Source of the DNA: an uncultured Collinsella sp.
GTDB lineage: Bacteria; Actinomycetota; Coriobacteriia; Coriobacteriales; Coriobacteriaceae
Direction of reading: 5' to 3'
Length of the DNA stretch: 8,416 nt
Assembly: GCA_902492185.1 (NCBI GenBank)
Contig: CABUKY010000078.1
Span: forward strand, 1 to 8,416
Part shown: positions 1 through 5,511 of the stretch, in pieces
How the letters are laid out: every line of letters begins with the position of its first letter
Numbering within the stretch: the first letter of the stretch is position 1
The notes under the pieces: model-generated
Told to the model about the DNA's origin: nothing
Database searches by the model: none
The model's input: the letters and a program-made list of their open reading frames with translations, nothing else
Program-made: the position numbers and the translations under genes

Positions 1-224
1 ATGATGGCCACGGCGCCCGAGATGGCGCCGCAAGTTTCGGTCATGCCGCCCATGCCGGCGCCAAAGCCCTCGGTGAGGGCAAAGGCGACCTGGGGGTCGA
101 GCCCGACAGCGGGCGCGAGCGTGCAGGCGACGGCCTGGGCGCAGTTAAAGCCGCGGGCGTGGTATTCGGCAGCTTGAGCCTGACAGGCGGTGATGTCGAG
201 CTGGGCCGTATCGATTTGCTTCAT
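1..224 (-). CDS. C-GCAxxG-C-C family redox-active protein, 3' part missing
   Basis: The gene runs off the left edge, so only its first 74 residues are visible. They contain GFNCAQAV around residues 25-32 (Cys28) and a glycine-rich stretch, GFGAGMGG at 53-60, followed by TETCGAISGA (Cys65). This pattern of spaced cysteines and glycines is the signature of the C_GCxxG_C_C family of small, probably redox-active or metal-binding proteins, whose biochemical role is poorly defined. Later cysteines of the motif would lie beyond the window. The ATG at 224-222 is preceded by AAGGAG (minus strand) about 8 bases upstream, which supports this start. The gene is divergent from metY and shares its upstream region. 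A link to sulfur metabolism is tempting but is only inference from that position. No membrane segment or signal peptide is seen in the visible part. The family assignment is fairly sure; the function is not. Confidence 0.8.
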   Translation of the reverse strand, partial: MKQIDTAQLDITACQAQAAEYHARGFNCAQAVACTLAPAVGLDPQVAFALTEGFGAGMGGMTETCGAISGAVAI

Positions 225-317
225 CGTTGTCTCCTTGGTCACGGTGTACCCGCCTATGGTACCCGTGCCGGTACATGTAACCATCGAGAGCTCCATCTAT
301 GCCTCATTTCTATCTAT

Positions 318-372
318 CGAACAAATGCCTAAGGTTGAGACAAACACCCTTGATGCATTTGTCTCATAACCT
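318..372. promoter_or_regulatory. Candidate operator cluster upstream of metY
   Basis: GAGACAAA at 337-344 is matched by the inverted TTTGTCTC at 358-365. A less perfect extension (AGGTT at 332-336 against AACCT at 368-372) flanks it. The minus-strand reading of 355-365 is GAGACAAATGC. The plus strand carries a 9/11 match at 337-347, and 318-328 ends in ACAAATGC (8/11). Repeated half-sites in both orientations between divergent genes suggest binding sites for a transcription factor. The regulator cannot be named. An RNA hairpin is also possible, but no T-run follows it. Confidence 0.45.
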
Positions 373-386
373 ACCTTGGGGATGGG

Positions 387-415
387 TTGAGAGGGGTGCA
401 GGGTAGCGGTATCGT
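387..415 (+). promoter_or_regulatory. metY: Possible metY promoter (TTGAGA-17-TATCGT)
   Basis: TTGAGA at 387-392 and TATCGT at 410-415 are separated by 17 bases, with 4/6 agreement in the -10 box. Transcription would start near 422 and leave a leader of about 30 bases. The inverted repeat at 337-365 would then lie upstream of the -35 box, a position more typical of an activator than of a repressor. No SAM, SAH or other riboswitch core was recognised in the leader. The support is weak and rests only on matches to consensus. Confidence 0.3.
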
Positions 416-453
416 GAACCGAATAAAACGTAAGCCAGGCAAGGGAGCTAGAT

Positions 454-1737
454 ATGAGCGAGCAGACTATCGGTACCACATGTGTTCAGGGCGGCTATCG
501 CCCGGGCGACGCGGAGCCGCGTCAGGTGCCCATCTACCAGTCCACCACGTGGAAGTACGACACGTCCGAGCACATGGGCAAGCTGTTTGACCTGGAGGAG
601 TCGGGTTACTTCTACAGCCGTCTGCAGAATCCCACGTGCGACCTGGTTGCCGCCAAGATCTGCGAGATGGAGGGCGGTACCGCTGCGATGCTCACGAGCT
701 CGGGCATGGCTGCGAACTTCCTCGCGATCTTTAACGTTGCCGGTGCCGGCGATCATGTGGTCGCTAGCTCTGCTATCTACGGCGGTACCTACAACCTGCT
801 GGCTCACACCATGGGTCGCATGGGCTTGACCTGCACGTTCGTTGCCCCCGACTGCACCGATGAGGAGCTCGAGGCAGCCTTTGAGCCCAATACCAAGCTT
901 GTCTTTGGCGAGACGATTGCCAATCCCGCCCTTGCCGTGCTCGATATTGAGCGCTTTGCCAAGGCCGCGCATGACCATGGCGTGCCGCTGATGGTCGACA
1001 ACACCTTCCCGACGCCCGTGATGTGCCGTCCCTTTGAGTGGGGCGCCGACATCGTTACGCACTCCACCACCAAGTACATGGATGGACATGCTGCCTACCT
1101 GGGCGGCGTGATCGTCGACCACGGTCAGTTTGACTGGATGGCTCATGCGGACAAGTTCCCGGGGCTTACCACGCCCGACGAGAGCTACCACGGCGTGACG
1201 TATGCCGAGAAGTTCGGTCGCGAGGGCGCCTTCATTACCAAGGCTACCGCGCAGCTCATGCGCGATCTTGGCCCCATGCAGAACCCGCAAGCGGCGTTCT
1301 TCTTGAACAGCTCGCTCGAGAGCCTGCATGTGCGCATGCCGCGTCATTGCGAGAACGGCCTGGCCGTTGCCAAGTTCCTGCAGAGTCATCCCAAGGTGCG
1401 CTTCGTGAGCTATCCGGGCCTGGAGGGCGACAAGTACTATGACCTGGCTCAGAAGTACATGCCCAACGGTACCTGCGGTGTTGTGAGCTTTGGCTTTAAC
1501 GGTGGTCGCGCGGCGGCCGAGACCTTTATGAAGAGCCTCAAGCTCGCCCAGATCGCCACGCACGTGGCAGATGCCCGCACTTGCTGCCTGCATCCCGCTA
1601 ATGCCACGCACCGCCAGATGAACGATGAGGAGCTCATCGCCTGTGGCATCTCCGCCGACATGGTGCGCCTGTCGTGCGGCCTTGAGGACACGGCCGATCT
1701 GATTGCCGACCTTGAGCAGGCGCTCGAGCAGTGCTAG
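454..1737 (+). CDS. metY: O-acetylhomoserine aminocarboxypropyltransferase (sulfhydrylase)
   Basis: A 427-residue cytoplasmic PLP enzyme of the Cys/Met metabolism family. It condenses O-acetylhomoserine with sulfide to give homocysteine and acetate, which is the direct sulfhydrylation route to methionine. Visible motifs, in order: YSRLQNPT at 54-61 (phosphate binding from the neighbouring subunit), TSSGMAA at 81-87 (cofactor phosphate loop), the SSAIYGGTY region with Tyr109 (ring stacking), VDNTF at 181-185 with Asp182 (pyridine nitrogen), and HSTTK with Lys207 as the Schiff-base lysine. HPANATHRQ near the C-terminus is the substrate-carboxylate region. The length is normal for the family. 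The ATG at 454 follows AGGGAG at 442-447, 6 bases away. A cystathionine gamma-synthase or gamma-lyase is less likely because those are usually about 380 residues and lack the long insertion after the lysine seen here. The gene is followed by an intrinsic terminator. Its regulation probably uses the motif cluster upstream. Confidence 0.93.
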   Translation: MSEQTIGTTCVQGGYRPGDAEPRQVPIYQSTTWKYDTSEHMGKLFDLEESGYFYSRLQNPTCDLVAAKICEMEGGTAAMLTSSGMAANFLAIFNVAGAGDHVVASSAIYGGTYNLLAHTMGRMGLTCTFVAPDCTDEELEAAFEPNTKLVFGETIANPALAVLDIERFAKAAHDHGVPLMVDNTFPTPVMCRPFEWGADIVTHSTTKYMDGHAAYLGGVIVDHGQFDWMAHADKFPGLTTPDESYHGVTYAEKFGREGAFITKATAQLMRDLGPMQNPQAAFFLNSSLESLHVRMPRHCENGLAVAKFLQSHPKVRFVSYPGLEGDKYYDLAQKYMPNGTCGVVSFGFNGGRAAAETFMKSLKLAQIATHVADARTCCLHPANATHRQMNDEELIACGISADMVRLSCGLEDTADLIADLEQALEQC

Positions 1738-1806
1738 GCTAGCGTGCGTGCGAGGCGTGGGACGGCTTTTCGGCTGACGACGTCCTCATAGTTCCGATTC
1801 CGTAGG

Positions 1807-1853
1807 CGGGACCCCGATCGTGTCCGTTTGTAGGCGATTGGGGTCCCGTTTTT
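1807..1853 (+). terminator. Strong intrinsic terminator between metY and the MFS gene
   Basis: The arms at 1807-1820 (CGGGACCCCGATCG) and 1835-1848 pair over 14 positions with one G-U pair and a 14-base loop. TTTTT follows at 1849-1853. It lies 70 bases after the metY stop and only 25 bases before the next start codon. It could be the metY terminator, a leader attenuator for the transporter gene, or both. No convincing alternative antiterminator fold was found in 1738-1806. Confidence 0.88.
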
Positions 1854-1878
1854 GCGTTGCACGATAGAAAGGATATAC

Positions 1879-3183
1879 ATGGAGAAAACTGCCGAGCAGC
1901 TGCGCCGCGAACACATTGCCCTAGAGGGCGACACCCACGGTAAGAATAAATGGGCGATTCTGTTCACCGTGCTCGTCATGACCTTTATGGCGTGTCTGGA
2001 TGCGAGCATCGTGACGGTGGCGCTCCCAGTGATGCAAAAGGAGCTGGGGGTTGGTCTCGACCGCATTCAGCTCGTGAGCTCGGTGTATCTGCTCGCGACG
2101 TGCGTCGCCATGCTGCCGTTTGGCCGCTTGGGCGATGTGCGCGGCAAGGTGAATGTGTTCCAGCTTGGTGTAATCGTCTTTACGGGTGGCTCGTTGCTTT
2201 GCGGGCTTTCGGCTTCGCTCGAGGTGCTTATCTTGGCGCGTTTCGTGCAGGGCATTGGCTGTGCCGCCGCGATGGCCAACAATATGGGCATCATCACCGA
2301 GTCGTTTCCGGCGCGTGAGCGCGGCCGTGCCATGGGCATTCTGGCGACCTTTGTGGCTCTTGGCATGATGTGCGGCCCCGTGCTCGGCGGCGTGCTGGTG
2401 GCGAGCTTTCCCTGGGAGAGCATCTTCCTTATCAATCTGCCCATTGGCGTAATCTCGTTTATCGTGGGACTCTATACGCTGCCGCATGTGAAGCCGGAGG
2501 CTGGCGAACGCCCTATGCCGTTGACAGAGGCGGCGCGTCGCTGCTTTGCGAGCTCGGCTTTCACGATTAACCTGGCTTGCATGCTTATCGTGTTCGTGGG
2601 TATCGGTGCCTCCGAGTTTGTGCTGCCGTTCTACTTTCAGGATGCCCACGGCTTTAGCTCCGATATCTCCGGCCTGTTGTTTTTGGCGATGCCGGTCGTG
2701 AATGCCTTTGTGGGCCCGCTTTCGGGCTCGGTGTCCGACCGTGTTGGTTGTGAAGCGCCCACGGCCGTTGGCCTGGGCGTGTACGTGTGCGGTCTCTTTG
2801 CGGTGAGCACGCTTGACGAGCACTCTTCCGTCTTGATGATTGTGTGCTGCGTCGCATTTATGTCGTGCGGCACGTCGATCTTCCAGAGTCCCAATAATTC
2901 GCTGTATATGGGTTCGGCTCCGCGTGAGGCGCTTGGCTTTGCGGGCAGCTTGAGCAGCTTGGCGCGCTATGCGGGCATAGCGCTGGGTATTACGGCGGCG
3001 TCGCGCATCCTGTATGGACAGACGAGCGCGGCGATGGGCAAGACGGTCACGAGCTATGTGGCGGGTCGTCCGGACGTGTTCCTCTTTGGCTTCCGTTTGG
3101 TATTCTACGTGCTGATGGCCGTTGCTACCGTGGGCTTTGCGTTCACATTGGTACGTTTGGTGAGGATGCGCGCCCGTCATTAG
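1879..3183 (+). CDS. MFS transporter, EmrB/QacA-like (DHA2) drug/H+ antiporter type
   Basis: A 434-residue integral membrane protein with about 12 predicted transmembrane segments. LDASIVTVALP at 40-50 is the first-helix signature of the DHA2 branch. GRLGDVRGK at 82-90 is MFS motif A in the loop between helices 2 and 3. ARFVQGIG at 120-127 is the motif B region. GPVLGG at 166-171 is motif C of the drug/proton antiporters. FLINLPIG at 183-190 follows, as usual in EmrB/QacA relatives. The protein is shorter than the 14-helix members (usually about 470-510 residues), and the middle loop around 201-228 is short, so the two extra central helices appear absent. The substrate cannot be read from the sequence; a drug or a metabolite is possible. 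The ATG at 1879 is preceded by AAAGGA about 6 bases away. An in-frame upstream TTG at 1852 lies in the terminator T-run and is not a credible start. With the terminator so close, expression probably needs read-through from metY or a promoter before 1807. Confidence 0.85.
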   Translation: MEKTAEQLRREHIALEGDTHGKNKWAILFTVLVMTFMACLDASIVTVALPVMQKELGVGLDRIQLVSSVYLLATCVAMLPFGRLGDVRGKVNVFQLGVIVFTGGSLLCGLSASLEVLILARFVQGIGCAAAMANNMGIITESFPARERGRAMGILATFVALGMMCGPVLGGVLVASFPWESIFLINLPIGVISFIVGLYTLPHVKPEAGERPMPLTEAARRCFASSAFTINLACMLIVFVGIGASEFVLPFYFQDAHGFSSDISGLLFLAMPVVNAFVGPLSGSVSDRVGCEAPTAVGLGVYVCGLFAVSTLDEHSSVLMIVCCVAFMSCGTSIFQSPNNSLYMGSAPREALGFAGSLSSLARYAGIALGITAASRILYGQTSAAMGKTVTSYVAGRPDVFLFGFRLVFYVLMAVATVGFAFTLVRLVRMRARH

Positions 3184-3189
3184 CGTGTA

Positions 3190-3205
3190 GTGGCAGGCTT
3201 GCCAC
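3190..3205 (+). terminator. Small hairpin after the MFS gene, weak terminator candidate
   Basis: GTGGCA at 3190-3195 and TGCCAC at 3200-3205 form a perfect 6-bp stem with a GGCT loop, starting 7 bases after the MFS stop codon. No T-run follows, so it does not meet the usual form of an intrinsic terminator. It may only stabilise the transcript end or be a chance hairpin. Confidence 0.25.
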
Positions 3206-3281
3206 GAATCGGACCTATCTACTGGTCTTGCAGCTTTATGGTGCGATGTGGCTTGTGGGGCGGGCGGGGGTCGGTCCGTGG

Positions 3282-3287
3282 TAGACT
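3282..3287 (+). promoter_or_regulatory. xpt: Possible -10 box for xpt
   Basis: TAGACT (4/6 to TATAAT) sits in the gap before xpt, just after a G-rich stretch. A start near 3294 would give a leader of about 50 bases containing a small CGCGG/CCGCG hairpin (3310-3326). No good -35 box is found at 16-18 bases. No purine riboswitch core was recognised, although these often precede xpt in Firmicutes. Confidence 0.25.
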
Positions 3288-3342
3288 ATCGAACAACGTT
3301 TATTAATCGCGCGGTATCGTTGCCGCGAGAAGGGGTTGCGCC

Positions 3343-3911
3343 ATGCAGGAGCTTGAGGATCGTATTCGCCATGACGGCATCGTAAAGGCCGGTAATGTCC
3401 TTAAGGTTGATGCCTTCCTCAACCACCAGTGCGACGTTGAGCTGTTCGACCACATGGGTGCCGAGTGGGCCCGTCTGTTCGAGGGTGTCGAGATCAACAA
3501 GATCCTGACGATCGAGGCTTCGGGCATTGGCATGGCTTGCATCGCAGCTCAGCATTTTGGCGGCGTGCCGGTGGTCTTTGCCAAGAAGGCACAGTCCATC
3601 AACCTCGACGGTGAGCAGTATGCCACGACCATCTACTCCTTTACCAAGCAGAAGGAGTACCCGGTTATCGCTTCTTGTCCGAGGGCGACAAGGTCCTGAT
3701 TATCGACGACTTTTTGGCCAACGGCTGCGCGCTTGAGGGTCTCATCAAGATCTGTGAGGCTGCGGGCGCCGAGGTGTCCGGTATTGGCATTGCAGTGGAG
3801 AAGGGCTTCCAGGGCGGTGGCGATAAGCTCCGCGAGCGCGGCTTCCGCGTTGAGAGCCTGGCCCGTATCGCCGAAATGGACTGCGAGAACGGTGAGATCA
3901 CCTTCGCCTAG
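3343..3911 (+). pseudogene. xpt: Xanthine phosphoribosyltransferase, broken by a frameshift
   Basis: Xpt salvages xanthine by joining it to PRPP to make XMP. The first frame (from ATG 3343, AAGGGG at 3330-3335) reads as a normal Xpt N-terminus through LKVDAFLNHQ, LTIEASGIG, PVVFAKKAQS and YSFTKQKEYPVIAS (residue 111). It then turns into unrelated residues and stops at 3697-3699. The rest of the enzyme continues in another frame from about 3675 (LSEGDKVLIIDDFLANG) to the TAG at 3909-3911. The PRPP-binding motif (VLIIDDFLANG, 3693-3725) is only in the second part, so the first product cannot be active. No ribosome-binding site precedes the second part. By comparison with the remembered B. subtilis protein (194 residues), ten bases are missing at the junction. 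Restoring them gives about 192 residues. The remaining sequence is otherwise well conserved, so this is either a recent mutation or a sequencing or assembly error. Confidence 0.88.
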
Positions 3912-3938
3912 GCGCGCAACACAAGCGATTGGTATGCG

Positions 3939-3974
3939 ATGTGACAAAGGGACTGTCCCTTTGTCACATTTTTT
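3939..3974 (+). terminator. Palindromic intrinsic terminator after xpt
   Basis: TGTGACAAAGGGA at 3940-3952 pairs perfectly with 3956-3968 around a CTG loop. A3939-T3969 can add one pair. The T-run occupies 3969-3974. It lies 28 bases after the xpt stop and its T-run ends 20 bases before the ATG of the rescue-factor gene. The symmetrical sequence and its shared core with the repeat at 4384-4454 suggest a dispersed palindromic element that acts as a terminator here. Confidence 0.88.
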
Positions 3975-3994
3975 GTATGAGGGGAGGTGTTGAT

Positions 3995-4375
3995 ATGGAC
4001 GAGAACAAGATGGGATGGCGCGAGTATGCGCGCTATGCCGAGATGTCGGTCGAGGAGTTGGCACGCGATTGCGAGGTGCAGGTGTTTCGCGCGACGGGTC
4101 CGGGCGGACAGGGCGTCAACACGACGGACTCGGCGGTGCGCATGAAACATATCCCTTCGGGGATTACCGTGACGGCGCGCGAGAGCCGCAGTCAGTTCCA
4201 AAACCGTAGTAGCTGCCTGCGTAAGCTGCGTGCTGAGCTTGAGCGTCGCGGGCGTCCACCGCGCCGACGCATAAAGACCAAGGTGCCTCAGCGCTCTCGC
4301 CAGCGCAGGCTCAATGACAAGCACTTCAACGCCATTAAAAAGGCCAACCGTCGCAAGCCGGGCAGCGACGAATAG
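3995..4375 (+). CDS. arfB: ArfB-like peptidyl-tRNA hydrolase (stand-alone RF-1 domain, ribosome rescue)
   Basis: A 126-residue basic protein with the class I release-factor catalytic loop GPGGQGVN at 35-42 (GGQ at 37-39). It lacks the codon-recognition domains of RF1 and RF2. The C-terminal part (about 85-122) is rich in Arg and Lys and contains PQRSRQRRLNDK, close in spacing to the ArfB tail, which enters the empty mRNA channel of stalled ribosomes. The likely role is hydrolysis of peptidyl-tRNA on ribosomes that have reached the end of a broken mRNA. The ATG at 3995 is chosen because GGAGG at 3983-3987 is ideally spaced; in-frame codons further upstream lie inside the terminator hairpin. 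An N-terminal extension of about 20 residues, ahead of the usual ArfB start, is visible. It could instead belong to the loosely named peptide chain release factor-like group. The exact orthology with E. coli ArfB is unproven. Confidence 0.8.
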   Translation: MDENKMGWREYARYAEMSVEELARDCEVQVFRATGPGGQGVNTTDSAVRMKHIPSGITVTARESRSQFQNRSSCLRKLRAELERRGRPPRRRIKTKVPQRSRQRRLNDKHFNAIKKANRRKPGSDE

Positions 4376-4383
4376 CCTCCTCA

Positions 4384-4454
4384 TAAGTTGCGGTGAAATA
4401 GGGACTGTTTTGCGGCTTTACCTGCATAAACAGTCCCTATTTCACCGCAACTTA
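4384..4454. repeat. Perfect 27-bp inverted repeat between convergent genes
   Basis: The arms at 4384-4410 and 4428-4454 are exact reverse complements over 27 bases, with a 17-base spacer in which TGC and GCA can extend the stem. The element fills almost the whole gap between the rescue-factor stop (4375) and the lipid-kinase stop (4462). No T-run lies on either side, so it is not a standard intrinsic terminator, but such a long hairpin could mark or protect both transcript ends. It contains GTGAAATAGGGACTGT, related to the arm of the hairpin at 3940-3968. Confidence 0.92.
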
Positions 4455-4461
4455 GGTGGGG

Positions 4462-5424
4462 TTAGCGGGTAGGGCGCCAGACTTGGAGGGCACCGGGAAG
4501 GATGTCGACCTCGATGCGTGAGGCGACGATGGGCTCGCCGTCGGCTTGGATGGGGTAGTCTGGCTCCTCAAAGGTGAGCTCGGCATGGCGGCAGCAGCGC
4601 ATGCGAACCGGCGGCAACTTGGTATGGTGGCCGTCCTTGGCCGAAAGGAACATAGGCAGGGCAACCGCGCGAAGGACAGGGCCGCATGCGTAGCAGACGT
4701 CGAGCACGCCGTCGCAGGGGTCGGCATCGGGGCAGATGCGATAGCCCGAGCCATAGGTGGGACCAAGCTGAATCGCCATGATGATCGCCCTCACGCGCTC
4801 GGCGGGCGCGCCGTCAAAGCCGACTGTCATGGGGTAGTTGCGATAGCGCAGGCCAAACTGCTCAAGTCCCGAAAGGGTGTAGAGCGGAGCGCCCGTCAAG
4901 CCGGTCTTTTTGCGCAGCTCGGTGGTGCCAAGGCCGATGGCGGCATCGATGCCGACCGAAAGCGTCTGGTCGTAGTACTCAACGGTAGCCTCGCCGCTAC
5001 CGCTTGCGGGGTTCCATGAGCGAATGCGCCCGATGTCCTGACGCAGCAGCTTGCAGGTGAGCAGCGCGCCAAAATCCTTGCCGGAGAAATCTTCGATACC
5101 GAGCGTTTGGGCAAAATCGTTGCCGGAGCCTACGGGTAGGACGGCAAGGGCGGGCCGGACCGCCTCATCCTGCGTCATGAGTCCATTGACGACCTCGTGA
5201 ATCACGCCGTCGCCGCCAAGGGCGATAACGGTGCGATAGCCCTCGGCCTGTGCGGCAAGCACCTTGGCGTGCCCCGTGCGTTCGGTCAGTACCAGGTCAA
5301 ACTGGGATGCGCGTGCGGTCATATCCAAAAAGCGCTGTAGGCGTTCGGCAACCTCGCGCGCGGCGCCCGACTGGGCGACAGGATTGGCGATGATGAGCGT
5401 GCGACCAAAATCAGTTGCGTGCAT
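4462..5424 (-). CDS. Diacylglycerol kinase-like lipid kinase (DAGK catalytic / YegS family)
   Basis: A 320-residue cytoplasmic or membrane-associated kinase of the NAD kinase/DAGK fold. ANPVAQSG at 13-20 corresponds to the first conserved NP motif. LGGDG at 69-73 is the nucleotide-binding GGDG. LPVGSGNDFA at 96-105 is the second diagnostic motif. PDADPCDG at 232-239 and DGEP at 295-298 complete the family signature. The expected reaction is ATP-dependent phosphorylation of diacylglycerol or a similar lipid, returning it to phospholipid synthesis. The exact lipid cannot be read, and bacterial YegS/DgkB-like proteins vary. The start at 5424 is preferred over an in-frame GTG at 5496 because GGGAG (plus-strand 5432-5436) lies 7 bases upstream, whereas the GTG has no ribosome-binding site. 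The resulting length is close to the usual 300 or so. It lies 87 bases downstream of the CLC gene on the same strand, so the two may share a transcript. Confidence 0.88.
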   Translation of the reverse strand: MHATDFGRTLIIANPVAQSGAAREVAERLQRFLDMTARASQFDLVLTERTGHAKVLAAQAEGYRTVIALGGDGVIHEVVNGLMTQDEAVRPALAVLPVGSGNDFAQTLGIEDFSGKDFGALLTCKLLRQDIGRIRSWNPASGSGEATVEYYDQTLSVGIDAAIGLGTTELRKKTGLTGAPLYTLSGLEQFGLRYRNYPMTVGFDGAPAERVRAIIMAIQLGPTYGSGYRICPDADPCDGVLDVCYACGPVLRAVALPMFLSAKDGHHTKLPPVRMRCCRHAELTFEEPDYPIQADGEPIVASRIEVDILPGALQVWRPTR

Positions 5425-5431
5425 GGGGCGA

Positions 5432-5436
5432 CTCCC
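5432..5436 (-). promoter_or_regulatory. Ribosome-binding site that decides the lipid-kinase start
   Basis: On the minus strand this reads GGGAG, 7 bases before the ATG at 5424-5422. The longer reading from the GTG at 5496 has no comparable site and would add 24 residues with no resemblance to the family. Confidence 0.6.
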
Positions 5437-5511
5437 GGCGTATGACGTTACGGTGCGGTCGCGCTCGGGTCGAGTTGCCCCCGATTGTGGCTGCACGGCG
5501 AATGCTAACGT

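Noticed and set aside
420..453. A SAM or SAH riboswitch in the metY leader
   Set aside because: The predicted leader is too short, and none of the conserved cores of these riboswitches could be recognised in 240-453.
448..1611. A 387-codon open frame antisense to metY
   Set aside because: It lies wholly opposite a well-supported enzyme gene. Its product is rich in Arg, His and Gly with no recognised motif, as expected of a shadow frame in GC-rich DNA.
1921..3180. A 419-codon open frame antisense to the MFS gene
   Set aside because: The predicted protein is extremely rich in Arg and His and lacks any domain. It mirrors the hydrophobic codons of the transporter on the other strand.
3675..3911. 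The second xpt frame as an independent small gene
   Set aside because: It begins in the middle of the Xpt fold, has no ribosome-binding site, and joins seamlessly to the first fragment once the missing bases are restored.
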